A DNA stretch of 42,423 nt, from the NCBI GenBank assembly GCA_947175485.1, contig CAMWMZ010000007.1, positions 1-42,423 on the forward strand, in the 5' to 3' direction. The notes under the pieces are model-generated. The model made no database searches. It had not been told where the DNA came from and worked only from the letters and a program-made list of their open reading frames with translations. This stretch comes from an uncultured Clostridia bacterium. GTDB taxonomy: Bacteria; Bacillota; Clostridia; Christensenellales; Borkfalkiaceae. The position numbers were made by a program, and so were the translations under genes. Positions 7,469-15,934 of this stretch are shown here, piece by piece. Positions within the stretch are counted from its first letter, which is position 1, and every line of letters begins with the position of its first letter.

Positions 7469-9694
7469 TTAAGCCGCCGAGGGTTTGACTTTTTTCAGCG
7501 TTTCATTATAGCCGTTGCGGTAATCTTCGTTATCGGGTTCTAAGCCAACGGCTTTCTTTTTAGCGTCAAGCGCTTCTTCATAGCGTTGCATTTCGTCAAA
7601 CAATAATCCCAAATTAAATTGATATTCCGCGTTGTCGTCTTCAAGCATAACCGCGTTGGATAAATTATCCAACGCTTCTTTATAGCGTTGCATTTTTTGC
7701 AACGCTAATCCCGCGCAATTGTAGCCGGCGGGGTTCTGAATATCAAGCTTTATCGCTTTTTCGGCTTCCGCTAACGCTTCTTCACGGTTATCGGTTTCAA
7801 GCAAAGCCTTTGACAAGCTGCAACGGCTTGTAATATTCCAGCCGTTCAGTTCCACGGCGCGGCGGGCATTATCTATCGCTTCGTCGTAACGTTGCATTTC
7901 CCTTAAAGTTATGGAAAGATTTGCATAGCAATAATAACAGTTTGCATCAAGCTCCAAAGATTTTTTCGCCGCTTCCAACGCTTCGTCGTAGCGTTTCATT
8001 TTTCTGTAAATTACGCCTAACCTGTTTTGGCATGCCAGATTATAAGGGTCTTTTTGTAAGCCTTTATTTGCGTAATCCAAAGCCTCGTCGTAGCGCTTCA
8101 TTAACTGAAGAGTAGTCGCAACGCTGTTATACAGCTTCGCGTTTTCGGGTTCGAGCCCCAAAGCTTTTTGTTTTTGCCGCAACGCTTCTTCATCTCTTTT
8201 CATCGATTGCAATACATACCCATAGTTATCATATGCCATGGCGTCTTCCGGCTGTAGTTTAATTGCTTGTTTGGCATACTTTTCCGCCAAATCATAATCC
8301 TTTCTGTTTGCATAAATAAACGCAAGGTTGCCTGCAAATACCGCGTTGGTCGGCATGATTTTAAAGGCTAATTCTATTTCTGCAATCGCTTCGGTATACT
8401 TTTTCATTTCATATAACGTAAGAGCCAAACTATTATGATAACTAGCGTTGTTCGGTTCAAGTCTGACGGCTTTTTGCTTTTCTTCCAACGCTTCTTCGAA
8501 CCGCCAAAGCAAATGTAGCGTCGTGCCGCATAAGTTATGATATCTTGCGTTATTTTTATCAGTATTAATTAGCTTTTTCTCTATTTCCAAAGCTTCGGAA
8601 TACTTTTTATTATTATGCAGCCATAAAGCTTCGCGGTACATTTTGAGGTTGTCGTCCTGATTGGTAACCTTTTGTATCGCGTTTTCCAAATCCGTATCGG
8701 TATCTTTATTAACCAGAATTGTTTCCAGAGCTTCTTTATCTTTAGACTGTATATCGGTAGTAAAACCGTTTATATAATCTTTTATTGCTTTAAATCTTTC
8801 CCTCGGTTCTTTTAAAAATTCGTTTTCTTTCGGTACGGTATATCCCAATTCGGCGCCGAGCCTGTACATTACCGCGTCGAAACCGTCGTGCTTTATAAGA
8901 TAACCGTTTGCGTTGTCTAAAAAGTCTTTTACCCCGCCGCTTAAAGCTTCGGTCTGATAAATTAACCAATAAGGGAATTTCCATTTGTTATTGGCGAAGT
9001 TGGCGCTGTTATCGGACAAATAATCCATAAGACTTTTGTCATTGCCCGCGTAACCTATAAATACAGGGTGGTACTGTGAAAAAATGTTATCCAACGCCAT
9101 TTTCCAGTTTTCGTGCAATATCTCAACGTCTTTTTCAGTATTTTTGGGGTCGAACAAGAGGTCGCGGTGGATTTTTACTATTGTGGCGCGGTTAATTTCT
9201 TTTGTGATGTAATGCGCCAAAGACTCGTGCCCGACAACCAAAGGAATGGTATGCGTATAGTAGCTGACTGCGTCTTCGGTAAGATGGTCGAAATTCGTTG
9301 TTATTACGACGTTATATTTGCTCTCTTTTTTAGTTAAAAGAAAAGCGAGCATAACATAGCCTATTTTGGGCTTTGCCGGCTCCATTAGTTTTTCCAGATA
9401 GTTATAGCCGTCTCTCGGTTCGCGTAAGAAACGCTTTTCATAAAACTGGCTGTAAAAGCCGTATTTATTTTCCTGCGTTATGCCTTTTTGCTTTTTCCAG
9501 ATTTCGTGAGCTTCTTTGTTCCTTTCTTCAAGCTCTTTATCCCAGATATCGACAAGCTCCTGTCCGGATTTTATACCCGAAGATTTAGACGCGCCTGCGC
9601 CCAAAACAAAGCAGAACTTTCTGGGGTGGGGACCTTCGGACGTTTCTTTGATTTCTTTTACAAAGCCCGACAGGGATAGTTCTTCGTATGCCAT
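7469..9694 (-). CDS. SIR2-like NAD-binding domain fused to at least eleven TPRs
   Basis: 741 residues from the ATG at 9694, chosen because AGGAG lies nine bases upstream; an in-frame start 18 codons earlier has no such site. Residues 25-290 form a SIR2-type domain: FVLGAGASKSSG (28-39), ITTNFDHL with the conserved Asn and Asp (131-138), KIHRDL with the catalytic-type His176, and GYAGND (214-219). Residues about 370-735 carry eleven 34-residue TPRs plus a partial twelfth (motif of the type MKRYDEALEAAKKSLELD). SIR2 proteins of this class in bacteria are often NADases that trigger abortive infection, with the repeats as sensor. The promoter is at 9772-9800. The immune role is inference. Confidence 0.88.
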   Translation of the reverse strand: MAYEELSLSGFVKEIKETSEGPHPRKFCFVLGAGASKSSGIKSGQELVDIWDKELEERNKEAHEIWKKQKGITQENKYGFYSQFYEKRFLREPRDGYNYLEKLMEPAKPKIGYVMLAFLLTKKESKYNVVITTNFDHLTEDAVSYYTHTIPLVVGHESLAHYITKEINRATIVKIHRDLLFDPKNTEKDVEILHENWKMALDNIFSQYHPVFIGYAGNDKSLMDYLSDNSANFANNKWKFPYWLIYQTEALSGGVKDFLDNANGYLIKHDGFDAVMYRLGAELGYTVPKENEFLKEPRERFKAIKDYINGFTTDIQSKDKEALETILVNKDTDTDLENAIQKVTNQDDNLKMYREALWLHNNKKYSEALEIEKKLINTDKNNARYHNLCGTTLHLLWRFEEALEEKQKAVRLEPNNASYHNSLALTLYEMKKYTEAIAEIELAFKIMPTNAVFAGNLAFIYANRKDYDLAEKYAKQAIKLQPEDAMAYDNYGYVLQSMKRDEEALRQKQKALGLEPENAKLYNSVATTLQLMKRYDEALDYANKGLQKDPYNLACQNRLGVIYRKMKRYDEALEAAKKSLELDANCYYCYANLSITLREMQRYDEAIDNARRAVELNGWNITSRCSLSKALLETDNREEALAEAEKAIKLDIQNPAGYNCAGLALQKMQRYKEALDNLSNAVMLEDDNAEYQFNLGLLFDEMQRYEEALDAKKKAVGLEPDNEDYRNGYNETLKKVKPSAA

Positions 9695-10017
9695 TAGTTT
9701 TCTCCTTTTGCTTTTGAAATGTTTAACGTTTCCTTTATGGTGTGGCATATAAAGAACCGTAGTTTATAACGATTATACAATACTGTTCGAGCAATTGCAA
9801 TAGCAAAAAAATTTTATTTTTAACGCGAAATTACAAAATAACCGCAATCTTCCTAACAGTAATAACGCTTTCGGAAAATTGCGGATATATAAAGTTTTTA
9901 TATCGGACTATATGCCCTGAAAATTATTAAGATTTATTATTTAAAATTATAATTTCGGCGTGCACGCATCTGCGCACGGAAAGATATCAAATTTTTTTGG
10001 AAAGGACGACGAGTGTT
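9695..10017. other. AT-rich intergenic stretch with the SIR2-TPR promoter
   Basis: No coding frame is credible here. It holds the SIR2-TPR leader and promoter. It also has an inverted repeat CCGCAAT (about 9850) / ATTGCGG (about 9883) that could form a long-loop stem downstream of the 10018-10443 gene, and a small G-C stem near 9958-9979. Nothing else is seen. Confidence 0.6.
9772..9800 (-). promoter_or_regulatory. Promoter of the SIR2-TPR gene
   Basis: Minus-strand TTGCAA (9800-9795) and TATAAT (9777-9772) with 17 bases between them. The predicted start at about 9765 gives a leader of about 70 nt. Confidence 0.7.
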
Positions 10018-10443
10018 TCAACATTTGTAATCAGTAAAAATAGTTATATCATTCAAAGCAAATCTTTTTGCTAAATCGCTACTTTGTTGCTCGTCAAGAA
10101 TATGATAAAGTTTTATGCAGTCATACGCACCTTTATAAATAATAGTAGATGCCTCGCCACGCAACTCTATATATAGCTCATAATCATTAAGCTGATTTAA
10201 TTTTCGCAATGGACCATTATTGATAGTCTTGTATAATTGACTAAATACAGCATAAATAGGATTATCAGTTCGCACATCAACAATAAAATCTTCTATATCT
10301 TTCCGTTTCGTAAAATATAACTGTTCAGTAAAATAATTAACAACATAGAAGTTCCATTTGTTCCAATTTTCAATATCTTTGCCTAAGTCATGATATTTAG
10401 ATGTTCTCAAAAATAAATCATAGCACATATCAAGGAAGTTCAT
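10018..10443 (-). CDS. Unknown protein coupled to a Cro/CI regulator (141 aa)
   Basis: 141 residues, starting MNFLDMCYDLFLRTSKYHDLGK, aromatic-rich, predicted alpha/beta, with no membrane segment or recognised catalytic motif. Its ATG overlaps the stop of the upstream helix-turn-helix gene by 4 nt, so it is translationally coupled and should be made in step with the regulator. The codons are AT-rich compared with rlmD. Such a regulator plus small unknown protein is a common layout for toxin-antitoxin or defence-associated pairs, but the sequence gives no direct sign of toxicity. Confidence 0.65.
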   Translation of the reverse strand: MNFLDMCYDLFLRTSKYHDLGKDIENWNKWNFYVVNYFTEQLYFTKRKDIEDFIVDVRTDNPIYAVFSQLYKTINNGPLRKLNQLNDYELYIELRGEASTIIYKGAYDCIKLYHILDEQQSSDLAKRFALNDITIFTDYKC

Positions 10444-10649
10444 TTTTTATCCTCCACGATTTCCATAATATCGTAAATATCGCATTGTAACGCATTACAA
10501 ATTTTAAGCAATACCAACGTTTTCACATCCTCGTTTCTGCCGAGCTTTGCCATCGCGGTAGTTGTAATTCCTGCCGCCTTACGCAAATCTTCTTTCCTCA
10601 TATCTTTATCAATCAGTAGTTTCCACAACTTTTTATAGCTCGCCGCCAT
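10440..10649 (-). CDS. Cro/CI-type helix-turn-helix regulator (69 aa)
   Basis: Start taken at the ATG at 10649 (MAASYKKLWKLLIDKDM) because AGGAG lies eight bases upstream; a longer frame begins 21 codons earlier without support. The protein is essentially one HTH domain: KKLWKLLIDKDMRKEDLRKAAGI, TTTAMAKLGRNEDV (recognition region), then LLKICNALQCDIYDIMEIV. This compact type often accompanies restriction or other defence genes. It overlaps the next gene by 4 nt. A 17-nt inverted repeat just upstream of its promoter is a likely autoregulatory site. Confidence 0.88.
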   Translation of the reverse strand: MAASYKKLWKLLIDKDMRKEDLRKAAGITTTAMAKLGRNEDVKTLVLLKICNALQCDIYDIMEIVEDKK

Positions 10650-10683
10650 ATCAAAATCTCCTACTCTTATATTAGATATTTTC

Positions 10684-10712
10684 ATTAAAACACACATCAA
10701 AACAAATCGCAA
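10684..10712 (-). promoter_or_regulatory. Promoter of the HTH / unknown pair
   Basis: Minus-strand TTGCGA (10712-10707) and TTTAAT (10689-10684), spacing 17 bases. Each box has one or two departures from consensus. Confidence 0.45.
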
Positions 10713-10717
10713 GATTA

Positions 10718-10734
10718 TCTCTAAAATCTAGAGA
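10718..10734. promoter_or_regulatory. Inverted-repeat operator candidate
   Basis: TCTCTA and TAGAGA, separated by five bases, lie immediately upstream of the -35 box of the HTH gene. This fits a dimeric Cro/CI-type binding site. Confidence 0.45.
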
Positions 10735-10747
10735 AATATTTTTAAGA

Positions 10748-10777
10748 AAACGGCTCTACACTTTCGTAAAGCCGTTT
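10748..10777 (-). terminator. Terminator of the metallo-hydrolase gene
   Basis: AAACGGCT (10748-10755) pairs with AGCCGTTT (10770-10777), 10-40 bases past the stop at 10786. On the minus strand the stem is followed by a T-rich run. Confidence 0.7.
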
Positions 10778-10785
10778 ATATAATT

Positions 10786-11976
10786 TTAATCAATAAAGTA
10801 CAAATATTTATCTTTCTGATTTACACAATAAAATTCTCTACTGTCCTTAATTAAACTATCAATAGTATAACTACTTGGAAGCTTGTGCCTATTACCATAT
10901 CCAAATGGAACAACATAGATTTCTGCTTCAATCTTATTATTCAAAATCGCATCCCAATTGTCTTTAGATCCATGATGTGGCACTTGCAATATCAAGTTAT
11001 CACGTTTGCCCCTTATGTTGTTAATCTCGCTCGATATAATTGAATCTACCTTGGCATCGCCTGTAAGTATCGAAACAACACTATCATTTGCTACTATATT
11101 ATAAAAGTAGTCGTTAATATCACAACAATAATGACTATAATAATGATTTTTAATAAATTTTTTAAAACGATACAACCCATCGTTATAAGGGCAGATTGAA
11201 ACGGCGTTTACATAAAGAGGAAAATGTACGAGTAAAATTGATGTTAAGTTTAATGCATTGCCTGTCCCAAAAACCGATTCGTATATGACTTTCAATTCTT
11301 TCAAAGTGCTTTTATTATTTAGAAATATACTTATTAGGTTTCTTGATTCAAATTGATCAAAAAAAATATTTAATTTCTTGTATAACAATTTTAATTGTTC
11401 CCCATAAGCACGACTTTGTATTAATTTAAACTGCCAGTAAGGATTATTTGTATAACCAACATCGAATTTTTCGATCGAATATACAACATCTCTATTTTTA
11501 TTTAACTTTTCATCATTTCTAATATAAACTACTAATTCTCGATATCTAATAAAATCTCTACTTTCATCAACTCCATATAGACCGCACATAAAATAATACA
11601 ACCTCATATTATTTTGCGCATTATCTTCTATACCTTGATCATATTGCTCTTGAAAAATAGATAAAGCCAGCGTAGAACGAATAAAATCTTTATTCTCCCC
11701 TAGGTAGGGCAAATAGATTTTTTTTACTTGCGCTTTATGCAATAAGTGCATTAGTCCACTAAAATGGTCTTTATGCAAATGTGAAATAACAACAAAATCT
11801 ATATCCAGTTTTTCTTTATCATACGAAAACGATTTAACATAATTATCTATGCAATCATTAACATAATTTTGTTTATTTTCTGTGCCGCAATCAAACACAA
11901 AATGATATGTACCATGCATCAATGAACCTGTATAAAATAAACCTTGACCTACTGAATGAAATTCAAAACAATTCAT
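10786..11976 (-). CDS. ComEC/Rec2-like metallo-beta-lactamase-fold hydrolase
   Basis: 396 residues from the ATG at 11976, preferred because GGAG lies nine bases upstream; an ATG five codons earlier overlaps that site. The N-terminal half has FDCGTEN and VVISHLHKDHFSGL, the HxHxDH metal-binding motif. The C-terminal part has VSILTGDAKVDSI and LILQVPHHGSKDNW, matching the MBL domain of ComEC, but the channel part of ComEC is absent, so it is a stand-alone soluble enzyme. It is probably a phosphodiesterase or nuclease. The middle (about 100-270) is divergent and AT-rich. It lies 29 bases after rlmD on the same strand, in a stretch with other transferred-looking genes; a defence role is possible. 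Confidence 0.82.
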   Translation of the reverse strand: MNCFEFHSVGQGLFYTGSLMHGTYHFVFDCGTENKQNYVNDCIDNYVKSFSYDKEKLDIDFVVISHLHKDHFSGLMHLLHKAQVKKIYLPYLGENKDFIRSTLALSIFQEQYDQGIEDNAQNNMRLYYFMCGLYGVDESRDFIRYRELVVYIRNDEKLNKNRDVVYSIEKFDVGYTNNPYWQFKLIQSRAYGEQLKLLYKKLNIFFDQFESRNLISIFLNNKSTLKELKVIYESVFGTGNALNLTSILLVHFPLYVNAVSICPYNDGLYRFKKFIKNHYYSHYCCDINDYFYNIVANDSVVSILTGDAKVDSIISSEINNIRGKRDNLILQVPHHGSKDNWDAILNNKIEAEIYVVPFGYGNRHKLPSSYTIDSLIKDSREFYCVNQKDKYLYFID

Positions 11977-12005
11977 GTGATATTTCTCCATTGTATTTTT
12001 TATTG

Positions 12006-13703
12006 TTAAATAATTTCAAAATGTTTTAACGTTTCTTTTATTGCCTCGACCATTTTGGGCGTTGGATGCGCTCTCGGTCTTTTCAATTCTTCTACGGCAT
12101 TAGGGGCGTCGTACATTGGCAAGCCTAAATCTCGTTTGACTTCGGCTATATATGCTGTATGAACTTTGAAGCCGTAAGTCTTTTCAATATAGTCTTGTAT
12201 CTTTTTATAAGTAACTTTCTCTTTCGGCTTACGGGCTTCTGCTCGTTTAGCAACATCTTTCAAGGATACTTGCCCTTCTTCTTCGCCAAATTCAACCTTG
12301 ACGTTAATATGTCCGTCAGGCTTTTTGTGGGAAAGAACAACCAACGTTTCCACGTGTTTGGTTTGGGGGAACATGTCGAACGGGGTTATGCTTTCGATTT
12401 TATAGGCGTCGTTTTCGTTGCCCATTTTGAAGAGAGCGCCGTTGATATCTTCAAGCGTGCCCGTTAAAAGCCCGAGGTCGCGCGCAAGCGTCGAGGGGTT
12501 GCAGGAAATTAAAATTATTTTATCCGCGCCGGATTGCGCGATTGCTTTTACCACGCTGCGCTCCATGCCCTTTCTCGGCGGGTCGCACACTATAATTCTG
12601 TTTTTGCCTTGCGTCAATGCGAACACTTTATCTATATTTTCTTCCACCTTGCCGCAGACGTTGAACATTTTCCCTTCAAGCCCGTTGGCGGTTTTAAGCT
12701 CGTCGGCACAGCGCGACGCTTCTTCCACGATTTCCACTCCGTACGCAAGCCCGCATTTTTTTGCGAGCATGGCGGTGAGCATACCGCCTCCGCTGTATAA
12801 ATCGAGCGCGGCGGCTCCGTTTTCCGCTTCTTCGAGAACGCGGGAATAAAGCTTTTCACGCACGTCGTCGTTTACCTGCAAAAACGTATTTGCGCCCGCT
12901 TTGTATTTTACCCCGCACTCTTCCGCCTCAAAAAAGCCGTTACCGCGGCATATGTGCCACTCTTTTGAGAAAATAGCGTTGCTTTGCGCGGCGTTTACGT
13001 TTAAAAGAAAAGTAAAATCTTTAAAGCTTTTTTCAAGCTCCCGCAAAAGAAAAGACACGTCGATTATTTTGGTTGCAACCAACGCAAAAATGTATTTGCC
13101 TTTTACCTCCCGCACGACTATACGGCGCAGAATTCCTTTATGGGTTTGCTCGTTATACCCCGATATATGCTTTACTTTTGCAAAATTTTCTATTGCGGCT
13201 ATAACGTTTTTTACCCACTCCGACTGGATAAGACAGTCTTTCACGGGCACTATTCTGTGGCTGTGCAGGCTGTAAAAGCCGCAGACAGTTTCTCCGTTTA
13301 CTTCGCCTATAGGTAAAGCGAGCTTGTTACGGCAACGGTATCGGCTTGCGCAAGCAACGGTTTCGTTAACGGTGAAATTTATTCCGCCGATTTTAAAGAG
13401 CGCGCTTTGAACGGATTGCCGTTTAAAATCGAGCTGGGTATTATAATCCATATGCTGCAAGGCGCAGCCTCCGCACCTGCCGAATACGGGACAAGGAGGA
13501 TTGACGCGGGAATATGCCGGAGTTAACACTTTTTCTATCTTGCCGTAGGCAATGTTATCCTTTACTTTGAGAGCTTTAAACCGCACCCTTTCCCCGACAA
13601 GACAAAAAGGCACAAACGCCGTCGTGCCTTCGCATTTTATTATTCCCTCACCGTCGGTGCCCAAGCCTTCGACAAGTCCTTCGTAAATTTCGTTTTTTTG
13701 CAT
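12006..13703 (-). CDS. rlmD: 23S rRNA (uracil-5-)-methyltransferase, RlmD/RumA family
   Basis: 565 residues, longer than the usual 430-460. An N-terminal TRAM-like domain (about 5-60) is followed by the iron-sulfur Cys cluster CPVFGRCGGCALQH, the SAM-binding motif LDLYSGGGMLTAML (about 299-312), CDPPRKGM and the catalytic-Cys segment LISCNPSTLARD. These are the marks of the RumA/TrmA class, which transfer a methyl group from SAM to C5 of uridine. The last 100 residues form an added domain containing TYKKIQDYIEKTYGFKV and PKMVEAIKETLKHFEII, a tail I know from Clostridia methyltransferases. The gene starts 2 bases after the membrane-protein stop with no ribosome binding site, so it is probably coupled. 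Confidence 0.92.
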   Translation of the reverse strand: MQKNEIYEGLVEGLGTDGEGIIKCEGTTAFVPFCLVGERVRFKALKVKDNIAYGKIEKVLTPAYSRVNPPCPVFGRCGGCALQHMDYNTQLDFKRQSVQSALFKIGGINFTVNETVACASRYRCRNKLALPIGEVNGETVCGFYSLHSHRIVPVKDCLIQSEWVKNVIAAIENFAKVKHISGYNEQTHKGILRRIVVREVKGKYIFALVATKIIDVSFLLRELEKSFKDFTFLLNVNAAQSNAIFSKEWHICRGNGFFEAEECGVKYKAGANTFLQVNDDVREKLYSRVLEEAENGAAALDLYSGGGMLTAMLAKKCGLAYGVEIVEEASRCADELKTANGLEGKMFNVCGKVEENIDKVFALTQGKNRIIVCDPPRKGMERSVVKAIAQSGADKIILISCNPSTLARDLGLLTGTLEDINGALFKMGNENDAYKIESITPFDMFPQTKHVETLVVLSHKKPDGHINVKVEFGEEEGQVSLKDVAKRAEARKPKEKVTYKKIQDYIEKTYGFKVHTAYIAEVKRDLGLPMYDAPNAVEELKRPRAHPTPKMVEAIKETLKHFEII

Positions 13704-13705
13704 AA

Positions 13706-14263
13706 TTATTTTTTGATTACACGGAACACAAGCGTGTTTACCATAATCTGAACTTTAAAAATAAGATAATCATAAATAAAGAAAACCGCAGAGCCGAGCG
13801 TGAAAATTATTACGTACAGCCGCCAGCCGTTTATTATGGCTTCTATTTCGGCAGGAAGGGAAATTCCGCCGACGACGTAGATTAAAAAGTAACCTGCGAT
13901 AAGCGTGCAATCGAACCATACCGCCTTTATTGCGAGCGCGAGCCATTTGTTGATTTTAAAGCGGATTTGCAAAGCGTTCAATAACGGGTGCAGACCGAAA
14001 AACATCGCGAACGGCACCAAATCCCAGAATTTGACCGCCGCCCCCAGCACCACCGCCAGAATACACGTGCCCGCGTAAGCTAAAAATCCGCCCTTGAAAA
14101 ACTGCTTTGAAAGGGGCACCATCAGCGCGACTATCCCCACGAGATAACCTGTTGCAACGAGGTATCCGCTTAAAAGCCCCAAAGCAAGCGCGCCCGACGC
14201 CGCCGCGCACGATATTCCCGACAGCGCCAGTTCAAAAGCGGGAGAGTTCTTTTTTTTGCCCAT
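13706..14263 (-). CDS. Multi-pass membrane protein (185 aa)
   Basis: Five or six hydrophobic segments (about 10-45, 48-58, 62-80, 85-100, 112-135, 148-170) and a basic N-terminus (MGKKKNS). The overall look is like small integral membrane proteins or S-components, but there is no signature that names a substrate. AGGGGA precedes the ATG, and a TATAAT box lies on the minus strand shortly upstream. It is immediately followed by rlmD, which it probably helps to translate. Confidence 0.75.
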   Translation of the reverse strand: MGKKKNSPAFELALSGISCAAASGALALGLLSGYLVATGYLVGIVALMVPLSKQFFKGGFLAYAGTCILAVVLGAAVKFWDLVPFAMFFGLHPLLNALQIRFKINKWLALAIKAVWFDCTLIAGYFLIYVVGGISLPAEIEAIINGWRLYVIIFTLGSAVFFIYDYLIFKVQIMVNTLVFRVIKK

Positions 14264-14284
14264 TTTTCCCCTGAATTATAAATT

Positions 14285-14382
14285 ATTTAAGGCGCAACCC
14301 GCTTGCGCGCCCGATTTAAGCATAACCGCGCACAGCCGCAGCCCTGAAACCGCGAAAATATTTGCCGCAGATTGCAAACGGT
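14285..14382. repeat. Degenerate intergenic repeat, copy 1
   Basis: G-C-rich noncoding segment. CGAAAATATTTGCCG at 14353-14367 is identical to 16141-16155 in copy 2, with similar flanks (CAGCCC before it). GCGCGCCC followed by a TTAAGCATAACC-like stretch resembles copy 3. Confidence 0.4.
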
Positions 14383-15027
14383 TTATCTGCAACAGCCGTT
14401 ACAAAGGCAGTTGATGCACATGTTGAGGTAACAGCATTCGATACAGCTTGCGCAAAAGCTCCCGCCCATCTGGCTTTCGGAGGGTTCGCTGTTCATTGTC
14501 TGCCCGTCGTAAGCCTGTTGGTAGCTTTGGTTTTGCCCGCCGCCTTGTGCGGAATTCTGGTTTGCCGCGTCGCTTGTGATTTTTTCGTTCAGCTTACGGT
14601 AAGCATCTTTATATTTTGTGTTGTCCGGTTCGAGCTGAATTGCGATTTCAAGCTGTTTTTTGCTTTCGTTTATCCAGCTTTTACGGTAAAAGACGACGCT
14701 TTGCAAATAGTGCCATTGACCGCCCCTTTCGTTAAAGCTGTCTAAAACGCGCTGTGCGTCCTGAATGTTTCCGTCTTTAAGATATTGTTCAACCTTGCCG
14801 AAAAGGTCGCCGCTTTCGCCCGAAGTGCGGTTTTCCTGCATTTCGGCGTTCAGCTCGGAATAAGCCGTTTCTATTTTTGTGAGCATTTTTGCGGCGTTGT
14901 TGCCGATTTCTCCGTCTTTGAAGCGCTCTTCAAGATATTTTTCCCTTAAGCTTTCGTAAGCCGCCTTGACGTCGGCGGGCGTTGCGGACCCGTCGAGCCC
15001 CAATATTTCAAGATTCTTTTTGTTCAT
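14383..15027 (-). CDS. J-domain-like protein with TPR and Cys-rich tail
   Basis: 214 residues. The N-terminus (about 3-60: LEILGLDGSATPADVKAAYESLREKY then a helix ending IETAYSEL) follows the DnaJ J-domain pattern, but the HPD tripeptide needed to stimulate DnaK ATPase is absent. Residues about 70-140 look like TPR helices (YLKDGNIQDAQRVLDSF, QLEIAIQLEPDNTKYKDAY). A Gln/Asn-rich linker leads to a tail with eight cysteines (FCASCIECC and NMCINCLCNGCC), possibly metal-binding or lipidated. A good AGGAG site precedes the ATG. It overlaps the DUF5685 gene by 20 nt, so the two act together; a role as a partner rather than a true cochaperone is inference. Confidence 0.82.
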   Translation of the reverse strand: MNKKNLEILGLDGSATPADVKAAYESLREKYLEERFKDGEIGNNAAKMLTKIETAYSELNAEMQENRTSGESGDLFGKVEQYLKDGNIQDAQRVLDSFNERGGQWHYLQSVVFYRKSWINESKKQLEIAIQLEPDNTKYKDAYRKLNEKITSDAANQNSAQGGGQNQSYQQAYDGQTMNSEPSESQMGGSFCASCIECCYLNMCINCLCNGCCR

Positions 15028-15907
15028 TTAATGCTCCTTTTGCTTTGCTGTTACAGCCTGTTTTTTTGCAGCCGCCGTAAAACAGCGAGCGCGTTTTAAG
15101 CGGTATTCCGCGAAGTATTATGTTATCGGTCAAATCGCGGTTGAAATGGAATTTTATATTTTGAATACTGTGCCGCATATCGGCAAAAAGGCTGTCGAAG
15201 ATAAATTCCATTTCTTCTTTGCCTTGCCGCACCGCCTCCGTTTTGCACGGTGCGCCGTATGCGTTGAACAAAACGTTGTAGCGCTTCTTTTTTACGTCTT
15301 TATCATAATCGTCCAAAGCGTCGATAAGATACACCCATTTGCCGAGCGCGTAAAAAAGCTTTTGAGTTTCCGCGGTTGCGTGCGCGCCGAGCACGTAATC
15401 GGAAATATCGCGCATCATCATTGCGGACGGTTCGCACGCTTCGTCTATAATTGCACAGCCCGACTTTTCGAGTTCGGTTTGTTTTTGCGTGTAATGTGAA
15501 ATTATTTCCGCTATGCGCGGGTGTTTTTTAAGCGTTTTTTTGAAGCCTTTTTTATATAGATGCCGTAATATGCCGCGTTTATCGCCGTCTGCCTTATCGT
15601 CGCAGAGCTTGAAATAGGCGAGAGCGGTGTTTATGCAGCCGATTGTTACCGAGGTTTCGTCTGCGGTGGCAATCGGGCGGCTTTTTATAAAATGGAGGCA
15701 ACAGCGCGCCTTTTTTATGTTTACGTCTTCGCCCCTGATATTATGAACGAGAGCGGAAACGAAAGCCATATCGTAGGTCAGCGCCGTTCTTGCCGTTTGC
15801 CCGCAGCCCGCGCCTATGCTTTTGCAAAGCCCGCAATAAAGCGCCTTATATAAAGTTTCGTCCTTTTTGAAAAGGTACGGCGCGTCGGGGGAAATATAAC
15901 CGAACAT
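15008..15907 (-). CDS. DUF5685 family protein
   Basis: 299 residues, starting MFGYISPDAPYLFKKDETLYKALYCGLCKSIG, the family hallmark with a CxxC pair. Further conserved features are ALTYDMAFVSAL, KARCCLHFIKSRP, YFKLCDDKADG, and LGKWVYLIDALDDYDKDVKKKRYN near the C-terminus, which recall isoprenoid-synthase-like helical Asp motifs. A C-terminal Cys cluster (GGCKKTGC) adds possible metal sites. Biochemical function is unknown. It overlaps the J-domain-like gene, a pairing I believe is frequent in Clostridia. AAGGAAAG precedes the ATG. Confidence 0.85.
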   Translation of the reverse strand: MFGYISPDAPYLFKKDETLYKALYCGLCKSIGAGCGQTARTALTYDMAFVSALVHNIRGEDVNIKKARCCLHFIKSRPIATADETSVTIGCINTALAYFKLCDDKADGDKRGILRHLYKKGFKKTLKKHPRIAEIISHYTQKQTELEKSGCAIIDEACEPSAMMMRDISDYVLGAHATAETQKLFYALGKWVYLIDALDDYDKDVKKKRYNVLFNAYGAPCKTEAVRQGKEEMEFIFDSLFADMRHSIQNIKFHFNRDLTDNIILRGIPLKTRSLFYGGCKKTGCNSKAKGALNEQKES

Positions 15908-15934
15908 TTTCTTTCCTTAAAATAATTTACTGTG

